Origin: Heterodera schachtii
Taxonomy: Eukaryota; Nematoda; Chromadorea; Rhabditida; Heteroderidae
DNA: 64,000 bases
Direction: 5' to 3'
Assembly (NCBI GenBank): GCA_023374025.1
Contig: SIJG01000018.1
Span: forward strand, 1,147,947-1,211,946
A program made the position numbers and the translations under genes. The stretch's first letter is position 1; each line of letters opens with the position of its first letter. Below are positions 46,029 to 59,200 of the stretch, piece after piece. The notes below the pieces were generated by a model. The model ran no database searches. It was not told the origin of the DNA and worked only from the letters and a program-made list of their open reading frames with translations.

Positions 46029-48247
46029 AGAGAGAGAGAGCAAAGGGCTGAAAGGACGTAAAGAAACGAAGGAAAGTATCAATTTGCAGTTTATTAATAC
46101 GGACGGAGATTCTTTAAACAAAATAAATGGCGTGGAAAGGAAGAGAAAATATTCAAGGAATTTGAAAGAAAAACGAAGAAATGAAAAAAGGGCGAGAGAG
46201 AGAGAGAGTGAGAGAGAGAGAGAGAGAGAAAGAAGAGAGAGAGAGAGAAAGAGGGAGAGAGGAAGAAAGAGAGACACTCTGTTTGGGGGATGATCAATTA
46301 TGAACAATCAGACAAACTATCATCTCAATTAAAAAAAGGTGTAAAAGATGGAACGATTGAAATAAATGATAGGAAAGGGATGAATGAGGAGAGGATTAAG
46401 GGGGGAAGGAAAAATGGGAAAGGGCGAAGAGACAGAGAAAGGGAATGACCGACGGACTGATCAGACAAGGATTTGCACAGGTTATTTACCGGATAAGAAA
46501 GCACCGATCGATGGGTGGGAGAATAAATGGAAGAGCGACCAGCAGCAGCGAGGAATGAATGAAATGAGTCAAAGCGGGGAAAAGCAGTGGCAAAGGAAGT
46601 GATCCGCCGATCTGATGAATCCCTCCGATCATATGGAATTTCCTCCCGTCCCTCCGTCTGTCCATGCCTTTGGCCAATTCCCACGGGTCACTCAGTCACT
46701 CTCTCATCGACATAGCATCAGTTGCCCGTGTCCCCTGTCACTTCGGTTAATGTGTTTCTTGGTCAGATTATTACCCCTCCCCCACCCATTCGGGCGGCTT
46801 TCTTTTATTAGGCCAAAGAAGCGAAGACGGAGACATCTGATCGGATTGTTGTGCTGATGGTTCAGACCAGCCGAGAGTTTGAAGTGAAGACGACCACTTG
46901 GCCATTGGAAAAGCTGACGAGCCTACTTAAGACGGGAGGCGCAGAAGGAAACGGATGGACAGCAGAAAAGAGGGGGACAGAGAGGGAGAAGAGAGGGAGA
47001 AGAGAGGGAGAAGAGAGGGAGAAGAGAGGGAGAAGAGAGGGAGAAGAGAGGGAGAAGAGAGGGAGAAGAGAGGGGGAAAGGGGGGGGGGGGAGGAAGAGG
47101 GACAGAGGGAGAGGGATTGTTTGGATTGTTTGTCCACCATTAGCAGTTTGGGCTAACTGCTGGTGCCGATGAGTTTCTGTTTTGTTGCTGGGGTGAGAGA
47201 ATGGGCGAAGTAACACAAAAAGAGGGACGAAAGAAGAACAGATGGGGGAGGGGAGAAGAGAAACACTTAGAAAAAAAAAATCTTATTTCGGTCGAATTGT
47301 ACTTTAAAAAGGATTTAAATTTCGCAAAAAACAAAGAACGGATGAATCGATGTTTTCCCAATTAAATAGGCAATAAAAAGGCTTTTGGTAAATATGTCCT
47401 TTTTGGGGATGGATATCGCATTCCAAGCGAAGGGCTAATCAAATTACACAACTCATTTGGGCAGAATCTAACGCAAAGATTGGAAAAGAAAAGAAAAGGA
47501 AAGGAGCCGCAGAATTGTAAATGCATTTCTCATTAATTAGCATTAATTAGCAAAGGAATGCCTTAAGTGATTTTACATAATTAATTAAATGAAAAATTAA
47601 ATCGAAAACGGAGAAATTGAGGGAAATGGGAAAACCAACATTAAATAAATGAATGAATGTTTTGGTCGGACTGCGCAAAATAATCTCTAAAAAGCGATCG
47701 AACAAATAAATGTTTCTGCGCAACTGCCGCCCGCCGATGGTCGCCGATTGTCCGCCATTCGCTTCTTTCCCCCATCCTTCCCTTCATTATTTACACCATT
47801 ATTCACGTTGTTTTTGCATTTTATTTTGAACAAATTATTAATTTAATGAAGTGAGAGGATTAAACAAAAAATAATAATAAATTAATAAATAAATTAAGAA
47901 TAAATGAGGACAAACGGAGGGGAAGAGGAGAAGAGATGAGAAGAGTAGGAGAGAATGAATGAGTTGTGGGGTGCGGTTGCTGACTCTGTTCAGTTTATTT
48001 TATACGGGGCGGGGGGGGGGGCAACCGCAGAAACGGGAAAATGACGACAAATGGACAGCGGGAAGAGGAAGGGGGGCGGGGGTGGTTGGCATTCTTTTCC
48101 TGAGATTGGCATTTTCGTGCTACTTTATCACAAATAATACGTATATATACCCTTTTTGCCTTCTCCCTTTAAGTTGGGTCAATTACTTACAATTAATGCT
48201 AATTATCGCTAATTACCGCATTCTTTTTTCTTTGCTTACCTTTTCAA
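45234..48247. other. Gene-poor region rich in simple repeats
   Basis: GA-type microsatellites at 45778-45940, 45978-46042 and 46190-46275, an 11-bp repeat near 47000, and AT-rich stretches to 48240. A plus-strand open island at 46812-46960 (after TTTTATTAG; SDRIVVLMVQTSREFEVK) looks coding-like but is isolated. Otherwise I see nothing. Confidence 0.55.
46976..47075. repeat. 11-bp tandem repeat GAGAGGGAGAA
   Basis: About eight near-perfect copies of GAGAGGGAGAA run into a G run at about 47080. Purine-only on the plus strand. Confidence 0.9.
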
Positions 48248-51200
48248 ATTGTTTTATTAATTTCACCTTTTTGGCGTTTTGCTCTTCCTTTGCGGTTGTC
48301 CTTCTCTGCTCCTCCTTTTTCTGCTGCTTCGCTTTCGGCTGTTCTTTGGTCTTTCCTCCGCTTTTCCTTTTGTTTTCTTCCGCCTGCCCTTTGGCCATTG
48401 CTTTTGTGGGAGTGCCGCCCAAATTGTCAAAGTCGAAAACGATCACTGATTTTGTACGGAACACCGACGAACGTGGCGACAATTGGCCATTTCCGCTGGT
48501 GGTTCCATTCACAATGTCCAAGTGCTGACGATTCGTTTCCAGTGAATGTTGCAACAGATTGGCAACCTCAGAAGCAACCGAAGTCGGCTTAATGGGAATC
48601 CGTTCTGTGTCTGTGGCGCTTTTGCCCACCTGTTGCTGACTCTCGAACAGATTCACTCGCGAAATCACAGTGTTTGTCAGCGGGAAATTCGGCGCTGAAT
48701 TTGGCTGCTGTTTCTGCTTTTGGTGATCATCCGGCTGCTTCTGCCCATAAAATGGGTTCTTTGCGTTTCCACCAAAAAAACTCGTCGTCTGGCGACTGAT
48801 CGGAAAGCCGGCACTGATCAGCTTATCGCGTAAATTGTGCTTTGGCGTTGGCTGGGGCAACGTCGTTGGTTTCGCTGCTGAACACTGCGACTGCTGGGAA
48901 CACTCGCTGACCTTTGGCGAGTGATTAGTGCCATCGACCGACTTCCCCCCCCCCCCGAGTGATTAGTGCCATTCTCCCCCACCCCACAAACATTGTCCGG
49001 ACTTCGACTCGTCCTCTGTTGCCTTTGGCTGTCCATTCTAAGATTTCCATTGCCAACCTTTTGCGGCTGACCAATTGAGATGATAATTGTCCCATTTAGA
49101 TTAGCCAATGCTTCCACCGCTTCTCCTTTCTCTTCCTCCGTTACGGTCGGAAAGCGACCGCACCCCTTCCGATTCTCTCTTTCTTTGTTCAATTCTTTTG
49201 CGGACGGAGTGCCAAAGTCCAAAAAGTCCGCGTTTGATTGATCAGCGATCGACGGAGAGGCCGATTTGAATGCTCTGTTGAATTGCAATACGCACATTTT
49301 GACCGTTTAACGCCGGTTGGGACCGAACCTGCCGCAGCTGAAGTTGGGCGTGGCTCTGCCCGAATTGGTCGTCGGTGTGCTCGTGCCCGACGGACTCGCC
49401 GTCCTCGCCGCTTCCATCAGATAATTGTTCCGCCGCATTGCCACCGTCTCAATTACGCCTCCGTACCTTCGCGGGTACACATTAATTGGCTGATTTGGTT
49501 CTGCCACCGTTTGATTCGTAAATTGGCAAATGCCCTGCAGTTTTTCGGCGGCACTTAGTCCCAGCGGAAGCCTTTGTTTGCTTGGCGAAGTCTCCGCCGC
49601 ACGCGTTTTTACCATCTGCGAGTGATTGGGGTAAAAGGAGGCAAAATTACACCAACCGATTGCCAAAAATTTTCCAAATTTCCGCCGTATTTCGGCTGAT
49701 TTTTGGGAAGTGATTGCCTTCTCTGCTGCTGTCGTTTCTCTCCATTTGAAAGTGATGACAATAATAAAGATGCTGATGATGAGGATGGTGTTGTTGTTGT
49801 TGTTGTTGTTCCATTTGCTCTGCAAAATGTTTGATCAGTTCATTCATTCGTTTGATCAATCACTTTCCTAGTCAATTGTTAGTTTGGCCACTTTTAATGA
49901 CCCATTAATTCGTCTCAAATCACTTCTGTTGATCAGTGAGTGATTCGTCCATACCTTTCGGCTAATGCGTTGTTCGATGCGCTCCGTCCCAAAAGAGTTT
50001 CCCTCCGTCCCTTTTTGTACGCATTTTGCTGTCTTTCTGTCTTTTGCGCCCCATTGGTCGTAAAGCAAAAGCTCTGCTGCCCCTGGCCAATGCTCTGCTG
50101 TTGTTGTTTTTGTTTTTGTTGCGTTTCTTTTGTCGGCAAATGCTTTCGCATTGACTCGAAAATATTTTTAAATTCTCCGTTGTTCATCAAATTCTTTCTG
50201 TCGAGAAGTCCGAGCTGTTCGAACAGCTTATCAATTTCCTCTTCCAACTTTTTCTCTCCGTTTGTTGCGTTTTTTCTGCCCAAATAATCCCACGGCTTTC
50301 CTTTTTCTTCTCCCTTTTCACTGCGTTCTCTTTGCCTTTCGATTCTTTCAGTTTTTTGTTCGTTTTCACGTTTGCGAATATTTTCTGCGGCGAATTGCCT
50401 TTTCAGCTGCAAATCGGCGTCAAATTTGATGCTCGGGAGCGTTTTTGAACGATTAATTAGTGGAAAATTGTTTTGCGCTGTTTGATTATGGCGTTGTTTT
50501 ATTTCGGCGTCGTCCCATTTAATTGGTACATAATTTTGCAAAAAGTCGGCACGTGTAGTATCTGAAAGAATATATCAAAACTATGAGCATAAGCGTTTGT
50601 TGGATAGTGACGGTATCCGATCGATCCCTCTCTCCTCTGGTCGACCTCTCTCTCTCTCTCCCTCTGATCGGTCTCTCTCCCATCTGATCGGTCTCTCTCT
50701 CCTCTGATAAGTCCTCTCCTTCGATCAGTCCCATTCTCTCCTGATCAGTTCCTCTCTCTTCTGATCAGTTCCTGTCTCCTCTGATCCGTTCCCAACCCTT
50801 CTCCCCTCTCGCGTACCTCGATTATTGACAGCTCGTCCTCCTCGAGTGTGCTGCTGCTCCACGCTCCCTAATGATCCTCTCCTCCTGATCCTAGCTTGAC
50901 CCCCCGTAGCCAATCCGTTGATTGATGGGCTCTCTGACCCCACTCTCTGCTGCCTTGCTTCTACTGTTCCTAGTCGGGATGTCGAGAGTCGATATCGATT
51001 GGAAGTTGAATGGCCAAGTTGGGAGAGGGTGGCCGAACGGCGGCAAGCAGTGGCGATGGCACTGCTGTTTTTTGGCTGTTGAGATGGTGGGGTTGATTAG
51101 GTTCGTGATGTCGCTGCTTTAAATGCCCCCGCCGTTTCCCCCCCCCCCCGCCCTTTGCTGTCCCTCCCCACCCATTCGTTTCCCATGCCGTCGTCACTTT

Positions 51201-51951
51201 CCGTCCGTTTTGCTTTGTCTCCCCTCCAGCAATAGTCAAACTCTTCCAATGCTTTTCCCTTTCGGGGTTGTTGTTCGGATCGATTTGCCTCCACAGAATG
51301 TCGTTGGAACCAGGCAGTGATTTCTTGGCCAGCTGATGGGCCACCGCCTGTCCCCGCTTCTTTTTTCAGCGTCCGTCGGACACTCTCCGGCCCCTCGTCG
51401 CTTTCCCTCCCCACCCCGGGGGGCGTTGTTTTCCTTGGGGCCCAATTTCCGCCCATCGGCGCGGCGGCGGCTTCTTCCCCGACCGTCAGTTGTTCCGTGC
51501 GATTTCGTCCGTTTTGCCCAATATTTTTGCTCATTTCTCGCCCAATTTGCTGCTGGGAAAACCAACGAAGTCCAAACCGCCGATCAGCAAAATCCTTTTG
51601 CTGATTTTGTTGTTTTCGTTCATTCCGTTGCGAAGAAATGGGGAAATTTTCGAACGATTTACAGCGGAGGGATTCCGTGGCGACCGAATTTTGGCGAAAG
51701 CCAACGAAAGGGGCGGACGGACGAACATTCGAAGCAGAACCCTTACCATGACAAAGTCAACGGTTTAGACATTGTTTTACCTGTTTTGACAAGAGAAATG
51801 ATTGCTGTTCATCGTAATGACTCGCATAAAGTGGCACGGGCACCGAACAACGCCCATTTTTATACGAATTGAGGTCGAAGCCGAAGGAAGGCCGTTGCTG
51901 ATCGGAGTAATAATAGTAATTTTGGCTGTAGCCATTTTGGCGTTGTGTCAT
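48248..51951 (-). CDS. Uncharacterised low-complexity scaffold-like protein
   Basis: A multi-exon minus-strand gene starting MTQRQNGYSQNYYYYSD at 51951. Open segments with splice signals: 51951 to about 51783, about 51748-51580, 51560-51240 (QEITAWFQRHSVEAN), 50935-50815, 50560-49960 (LQNYVPIKWDDAEIKQRHN, KKLEEEIDKLFEQLGLLD), 49630-49320 (RRYGGVIETVAMRRNNYLM), 49300-48990 and 48880-48248 (KSVIVFDFDNLGG), where a donor (GTAAGC) shows it continues. Rich in Q, K, S and N with short helical stretches. I recognise no domain. Several junctions were inferred only from composition, so the exact structure is open. Confidence 0.45.
50620..50800. repeat. Degenerate tandem repeat CTCTCTCCTCTGATCAGT
   Basis: About seven units of 20-25 bp, each ending CTGATC(A/G)GT and joined by CTCTCTC. 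It sits in an intron of the uncharacterised minus-strand gene, just 5' (plus sense) of the exon at 50815-50935. Confidence 0.7.
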
Positions 51952-52946
51952 TTCTGAAAGAGAGAGCGAGAGAAAGAGAAACGAGAGAGACAGAGACGGA
52001 GAGAGAAAAGAACGGCAAAAATGAAAATGAAGAACAAAAGAGAAGTAAAAAAGGTAATATGTAGCAAAAATGAAAAATGTTTAAAAAATGTGCAAAGATA
52101 AAAAATAACAAAAAATCGGTTTCAAAAAACTGCCAAAAAATGTAAGTCGGAAACAGCAGAACATTGGGTAAAGCGTTCGCAGGTACAACCGACGGGGGGG
52201 GGGGGAGAGTCAAAGCCGCCGTTGCGCCATTCCCTCCCCCCCCCCCTTTGGTTGGTTCCTTGCGCGCTTTGCTCCTCCGATTTCCCCCATTCATTGTCAT
52301 TATCATCTCGACGGATGTCCCTCAGCTGCCCTTCCCCCCCCCCTCCCACCGTGCCGACTTTTCACCGCCGTCACACGTTTTATCCGACGGATAAATAAAT
52401 AAACAATCAAAGCCATGAGAATGTCTCCCGTCAACAATGCCTTCCTTGCCTTTTCCCTCTCAGATTTCCGCTTATTTTTCCCTTTTTCGCTTTTCATAAT
52501 TATAATTGTCACTTCACAGCGTAAAAATGAACATCGAAAAATAATAATATTATAATTATATAAATAATAAAAAGAAAAATTAAAAAATTAAATGGGTGAG
52601 TGATAATTAAAAGCAACAAAAAAAAAAAGGGAACAAAACGCAATGGGCCGAATGACCTTTGAGAAGGGGGGGGGGGGGGGGGGGGTGAACAGCGCGCACT
52701 TTCCAAGGCCATAGATTGACGACATATTCATTCAATCATTTATCAGTTAGTCAATGGAAATTCAATGCGTCCAAAAGTGTCTTTGGATAATGTGAAATTG
52801 GTCTAATGGAGGGATGGAGGGGGGGGGGGGGGGCGATGCTTTTCCCCCTCCGTTGATCATCCCCTCTCTCTCTCTTTCTCCCTCCTCCCGTTGCTCATCT
52901 CCCCCCTCTCTCTCTCTCTCTTTCTCCCTCCTCCCGTTGCTCATCT

Positions 52947-53000
<54 letters not shown>

Positions 53001-53341
53001 CCTCCTCCCGTTGATCATCTCCCCCCTCTCTCTCTCCCCGTTGATCACCTCCCCTCCTCCTCCCTCTCTATCCTCCTCCTCCTCCTCCCGTTCTGTTATG
53101 TGTGCCCCTCCGTCTTCTGTTTCTCCCCCGCTCTTCCCCAGTTGTTCAGATTTTACGGATTAACTCTCTTCTCATCTGTGATTACTTAGCTTTGCTTGCT
53201 TGCTTATGTCCATTGATCAACTGTTCTGTTCTAATTCGTGTAATATTTTGCCCTATTTGTTTTCCCATTTTAAATCATTTCCCTCTCTTTGCTCCAAAAA
53301 CTCATTTCCCACGGAGAATTGGCAGCTTCGATCACTCCTTC
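51952..53341. other. Low-complexity region
   Basis: G runs at 52194, 52668-52685 and 52820-52833, C runs near 52240 and 52335, and a CT microsatellite at 52860-53080 in which blocks ending CCTCCTCCCGTTG(A/C)TCAT recur. No gene seen. Confidence 0.7.
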
Positions 53342-53875
53342 TCATAATAAACTCACTCTTAATATCAGCTTTGATCGGACCAGCAAAAGGTTCAGAATTT
53401 TGTCTGCGTCCAACCGAAGTTCTGCCGAATTTGTCCTCGGAGACTTTGGTGGCAATTTGCCGGAATCGTTCTCTCCGTCGCCGCTTCCATTCGCAGAAAC
53501 GGAGGAAAAGCGCGCGGACAAAATTGCCCTGGCGGACTGAACATTTTGCAAATTCTCTTCGGCCATCCGTCGTTCGGCCATTGAGTCATCCATATAAACG
53601 TGCTAAATTGGCCAATGTTTCCGCTTTTCCTTTGTCTTCGCTTTAATTACTTTCCCGTCGCCCCTCCCTTTGCATTCGTCGCTTTTATCCGCTAACATCG
53701 CCAGCAGAGACTCTCCCAAAAAGCGATTGGCGCCTCTTCGGTCAATCTTCAAAAATGAAATTTATTTTCAAAATAATAAATGGTCTTCTTCTTTTTATAC
53801 TTTGTAAAAGTCGTCGATGGCCGAATCAGTGGCCAAAGAGTCCATTTTAAGCCGAGGCACAATTTGTGAGGCCAT
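53342..53875 (-). CDS. Small uncharacterised protein, about 144 residues
   Basis: Three exons with full phase agreement: 53875-53801, 53746-53651, 53602-53342, split by introns of 54 and 48 nt with GTATAA and GTAATT donors. Starts MASQIVPRLKMDSLATD, continues NRFLGESLLAMLADKSDE, HVYMDDSMAERRMAEENLQ and a serine/glycine linker, and ends in a hydrophobic ILNLLLVRSKLILRVSLL. No signal peptide. I do not recognise the family. A donor-like GTCCGA at 53380 leaves a longer alternative possible. Confidence 0.5.
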
Positions 53876-55300
53876 TGAAAAATTATTCATTGGCATTTTT
53901 ACTGTTTTTGGCATGAAAAGGATAGAAGAAATTATGGATTTAAACAAAACAATTAACGAATGACAAGCAATGGCACATAAACTGAAAGGAAAAGACTGTC
54001 ACAGCTGGCGGAAAAGCCGGAAAAGCGCCTTTAATTCTGAGAATTCTTTGGACGGAAATGGCGGGGGGGGGGGGGGACAAAAGTACGGCAAATTTTGGGT
54101 GCAAAACCAAGCCCATAGCCAGAAAAGATTTCGGAGGGGCAATTCGAAGACTTTTTTTTTGCTCTTCGATTGAAAAATTTTTTCTCCATTTTATTTTTCA
54201 AATTTTAAGCGCCCCAGTGAAAAAGCAGGAATTTGTAACGGTTTTGCGCCAAAAAACAAAAAAATTTCCCATTTGGAGAACAATTTTTCAAAAAATAATG
54301 GTACAATGGAGTCCCATCGCTGGGAAATTTTTTTGGAAATTAGTGAATATGATAAAGAAATTTGTGAAAATTTTCAAAAAAATTATTTTTAATTTCGGGG
54401 GGGGGGGGGGGGGAATTCCCTCCCCTCCTCCGGATAAGCAGAATGCTTATCAGATTTAAGGCAAATAAAAGGCAGTTAATGCTTTTCAACAATGGTTCAC
54501 CAAGGGTACAAGGACAAAGTGCCAATCGCCTCAATTATTCATGCGTGAACAGAACGGCACAATGTAACGGGGAAAGGGGGGAATTTGCATTTTGCGGTTG
54601 GAATTGGCACTTTGGGAAAAGCAATAAAATATTTTATGCTTTGGCATATAAATTTATTTGAGCGAAATAACAACATAAGGTTGTATTGTGGAGAGTAAAA
54701 GCTTTTATTTTCGCCAAAAAAGGATATTTTTTTGGTTATTTTTTGAAATGCTTGAAAATGTTTCCCTTCGCACAGATAAGGCGATTTTAACTGACCTCAG
54801 CAAAAATGGCACGGCACAACCGTTTCCATGGCATTTTAACAAAGAAATGAGCAATGGGCATAATCCAAAAAAAAGGTCGATATTTAAATTAGATTTAAAA
54901 AGCAAATCCTCGAAAATGTGTTTGGCCAAAGTCGAAATTATACTGACAAAGCATTTAATGGGACAATGAAAAGAAGAAAAAAACGAGGGAATAAATGATC
55001 TTGAAGAAATGGCACTGCTAATGATACATTAAGGTTGGCTCTGACAGTGAACAGTGATTGGATCACTGGTGATCAAATGGCATTTTGGCCATCGATTGCT
55101 TCAACACCGTAATGCCCAAATCACCGATTTAAATATTTGCACAATTTAATTGAAAAAAGAACACAAAAGGCTAAGCTGCACGAACAATGACATTTTTTGA
55201 ATGAATCAGCGCTTTTTCATAAGCCAAAATTTTGTCGTTTAATGTCATTCTTTCTTAAATTGTTCTCCTCCTTTTCCTTCTCCATCTTCTCGCTTAATAA
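53876..55300. other. AT-rich intergenic region
   Basis: G runs at about 54062 and 54398 and long A/T runs. Open frames are short and A/T-driven. Nothing else seen. Confidence 0.6.
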
Positions 55301-55872
55301 ATGTTCTGCTCAAATTCGCTGTTTTGCTTCTGCTTCTTCCTTTTCTTTTCCATTCATTGCGCTTTTGGCGTCAAATTTCGCATCAATGGCACTTTGAAGT
55401 GCCGTTACCGCGAGGGAATGGAGAAGCCGTACCGCAACGAGGCGGTCATCCAACTTTGGGAAGCGGATGGTCATGTTGATCAATTATAATTGTCAAATAT
55501 AATGAATTCTCTAATAAAAGCTTAACCGGCCAGTCACTTTTAGCCAATTTATTTGGCTTCATTGACAAAGACGACCTTTTGGGCGAGACGAAATCTTCGA
55601 AAGGGGACGGCGTTTTTGAACTGAAAGAAACAAAGGACGAGTGGGAAATGGGCGAGTTGGAGCCGTACTTGCTGATCCGTCACATTTGCTGGGGCGAATC
55701 TCCGCCGGGGGAGGTCAGCTAACGGAAAAGCACCGCTTTACGGGTCGATGCCCATTTTCAGAACTGTGCCCTCCTCTCGCGGATGGACCTTCAGCCGACG
55801 CCCGCCGCGAAAATGCTTCCGCCGATCATTTTGGGCATGGACAGTCAACTGAAAACGATAGTGATGTGCTGA
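55301..55872 (+). CDS. Transthyretin-like (TTL) secreted protein
   Basis: Nematode transthyretin-like family; small secreted proteins abundant in parasite secretions, mostly of unknown ligand. Exons 55301-55469, 55544-55713 and 55762-55872 are in phase and give 149 residues, the usual family length. The N-terminus MFCSNSLFCFCFFLFFSIHC is a strong signal peptide. Then GTLKCRYREGMEKPYRNEAV, IQLWEADANLFGFIDKDDLLGET, DGVFELKETKDEW and LEPYLLIRHIC reproduce the TTL pattern (G.L.C....P...V.V.LW..D....DDLL...T...G.F...G). The C-terminal exon (NCALLSRMDLQ, ending IVMC) fits less well, and a different acceptor is possible. Confidence 0.82.
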
Positions 55873-56189
55873 TCAGAACGAATGGGTCAGAAAAAAGGAC
55901 TGAATCGATAAAAATGTGGAGGATTATGCAAAATATGAATAAACGAAGAACTGATGATAAACAAATTCAGAAATGGATTTATTAAAAACCGTGAAAATTA
56001 GTGAAAATACAATAGAAATATCATCTACTGTATACCCTCTCAGAGCATTCGCCAGTGAATTTAAAATCGAAACAAAATGCCATAAATAATTAAATTTTCT
56101 CAAAAGCGAAATTCAAAAATTCAAATGCATATAGGTACATTTTTGGATTCGTTATTTGGCTTCCTATGTAATTTTTTGGTTTCTTTTGT
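55873..56189. other. Intergenic region
   Basis: Short AT-rich spacer between the TTL stop and the helicase gene; no gene seen. Confidence 0.5.
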
Positions 56190-56205
56190 CATTTTTGCCT
56201 TTTAG
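56190..56205 (+). promoter_or_regulatory. Probable trans-splice acceptor before the helicase ATG
   Basis: TTTTTGCCTTTTAG ends five bases before the first ATG (56211). A pyrimidine-rich acceptor directly against a start codon, with no visible upstream coding exon, is the usual look of a spliced-leader site in nematodes. It could also be an ordinary acceptor of an untranslated exon. Confidence 0.45.
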
Positions 56206-56210
56206 CCAAA

Positions 56211-59200
56211 ATGATGCGAAGGCCTCCTCCGACTCGGCACGCTTTTGGTAGTTCCACTTCGATTCCGTTTTATGATCCTTTTAACAATTCTGAGAGGGAA
56301 GCTGCCGTAGGAACATCGGCTGACTCCAAAAATGATCAGCCGAAACCGAAAACTCATTTTACAACGACAATTGAAGAAAACGAAAGTGATGGAGATGATT
56401 TCGGAAGTCACAGAAGCAGGGGAAAGAGAGACACCGCGCGTGGAGAGGGCGAAGCGCGAAACATTGCGGAAGGGACCGACGGAATTGGTGGAGACAAAAT
56501 CGGCGGGTTTTTGGAACAACTGACGATTAACGGGAAAAACAGACGCGAACAGAGCAAAAGTCGAGAAAGAGAGAAGAGAATGCGGAGTGATTTGCTGGGT
56601 AATCGAGGTGAGACAACGAATGGCAATTTAATCAAGCTGAACGAACCTGGTCAAAAGCCTAGGTTTAATTTTGCAATTCATTTCTGAGTGATGAAACTCT
56701 CAAAAAATCACAGTAAACATATTCAATCTCAATATCGTGCAAATAGCATGAAAACAGATTGTATACAAATTAAAACACGAAAATGATACAAAAAGAAAGT
56801 GAATGACATGATTTATACATACCATTTGAAAAAAGCGATCAAATAATTATGAATAAAATTAGGATCTATCGTATTTATTTTCAGTTAAACCCAAGGCTTT
56901 AAAGCCAGAAAAATTCATGCCGCCAAAAAGGGATGAAGTTGAACTGTTCGATGAAAGTCGCATGATTCAATGTGGGAAACATTTCGTTGACGCTTTTTCC
57001 GATGAGAGTCAAATCACTGTGCTCACCGGAGGGGGAACGACGCAAATTGAATTGATTCGGTAGGATTTGGGAGAGACGATGGCAAATTGGGCTTAATTGC
57101 GCAGGTCTTTCGACGAATGCGAACTTCCGGAGCCAATAAAACGTAACATCGAATTGAAAAAGTATACTCAGCCCACCCCAATCCAAAAGGCGGTTATCCC
57201 ACTGATCGCAAACACCAAAAGTCAGTCGGAGAGGGGAGGGGGGTCGTGCGTTGTGATGGGTTAATTGAACAGTTCGACTTTAAGGGGACATAATGGGCCA
57301 TGCCCAAACCGGGACGGGAAAGACGGCCGCCTTTTTGCTGCCCATCGTTTGCCACGTCCAAAAATTGGTGGAGGCGAGGGGAAGCGGAGTTGTGAACGGG
57401 ACTCACCCAGTCGCGCTGATTGTGGTGCCCACCAAAGAATTGGCAGAACAATTATATGAAGAGGCACGGGCATTCGCTGCGGGTGAGAAGTCAAACGATA
57501 AGCAAGGAGGGCAACTCGCAATTTGAATTTCTTTTTCGGGACTGATTTTGGCACTTTCACAGGGACCGCCGTTACCGTCTGTCACACTTACGGCCATATG
57601 CCAATGGCGCTGAGTCTGCGCGAAAAAAGTGACGGCTGCGACATTTTCATCGGAACGTGTGGCCGAATTCAGCAATTTGTGGAGGAGCGATATGTAATTG
57701 AATTGGTCTTCTATCAATTAAAAACGATGGGAAAACCCAAAATTTATATTATCACTCATCAGAGCAAATTGACCGATTCTGAACGACTGATTAAGATTCA
57801 ATTGGACATTTTGCGTTATTTGGTGTTGGACGAGGCGGACAAACTGCTGAAGGCGAGAAATCCGAAAAGACCTGAAAAACAATAATAACCATTAAAAGAA
57901 TCCCCTTCAGAATGAGGATTTCCTGAATTGTGTCCAACTGATCAAAAACCATCCCAAACTCGTGCGTTTGCTTACAATTAGTCACCACTAATAGCCATTT
58001 GATTTTCAATTCTCGAAATGTTCTGTTTTTACTTCCTCTCTTCGTTTTGTCAGTGCCCTTCTCACCGTTGTCTGATGTTTTCGGCCACTTTTGAATCTGG
58101 CGCTCAAAAATTGGCGCTTCAATTTTTCCGTGATGACTTTTTCTTTGTCAACATCGGACGACTGAACACGGCCACCGATTTGGTTGTCCAGGAGTTCAAG
58201 AAGGTCTCATGGGGACATTTTAGGAATTTGGAAAAATTAATGATGCCAACCGAATTTCAGGTACCCAAATTCAATAAGTCTGACACTCTCGTAGAGTTTC
58301 TGCTGGGTGAGAATGGTGCCGGTCGGCGGGAATTGGAACGAACGACCGACGGAGGTTATTTATAAATTAAAACGAAATAAGCATTAAAAGGACGAAGCAA
58401 TAATGCCCAAAATCATAGATTTTACAATAATTTGACCGCTTTTTATTAAATATTTGGCAGAATATTGGAAGACGCGGAAAACGCTTGTTTTTGTGGAACG
58501 AAAACGGAGCTCGGACATGTTGGCAATTGCACTTCGACAGAACAACATCAGGGCGTTGAGCATCAACAGGTCGGAAAGTGTTCGACCATTTGCCGATTTT
58601 CCCTTTGTTTCAGTGACCGAACTCTGAAGCAGCGCCTGGGCGCTGCCGAAGACTTTGCCTCGGGAAAAATTCTTGTTTTGGTTGCCACTGATGTCGCTGC
58701 TCGTGGACTCGTAAGCATTGCTTGGATGTCCTCCCATTTTGCCTATTTTCTTTCAGAATTTTCCGGGAGTTGAAACGGTGATAAATGTTGATCTGCCGGA
58801 ACAGGACGCCTATGAACGGGTGAGGAGAGGGGGGGGGGGGGCGGGGGACATCTCCCAGCAGATGAGCAAATTTAAGGGGGGGGGGCGGGGGAGTTCGCGT
58901 TACGCCTCCCCCCCCCCCTTAAACTTTGGATATGTTTCATTGGACGTCCATTTCTTTTTACGCCCAATCTTTACCAATTTTTCCTATTTCAGTACATTCA
59001 TCGGATTGGTCGTACCGGTGCGTCAGCCATTTCTCTCCCCCCCCCCCCCCGTTTTCCCCGTCAGTTCCCATCTTTAGGCCGTGTGGGAAATGCCGGCCAC
59101 GCAATTTCATATTTTGACCCGGACAGTCCCAGCGACCTTCAAAATGCCGGCGAATACGTTAAGGTGGTGCCGTTTTGCTTTAGTTTTGTTTCATTTTATG

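Noticed and set aside
43225..46300. Open frames rich in RE/GE or LSLSP
   Set aside because: Simple GA/CT microsatellite translations, open on both strands, with no splice logic.
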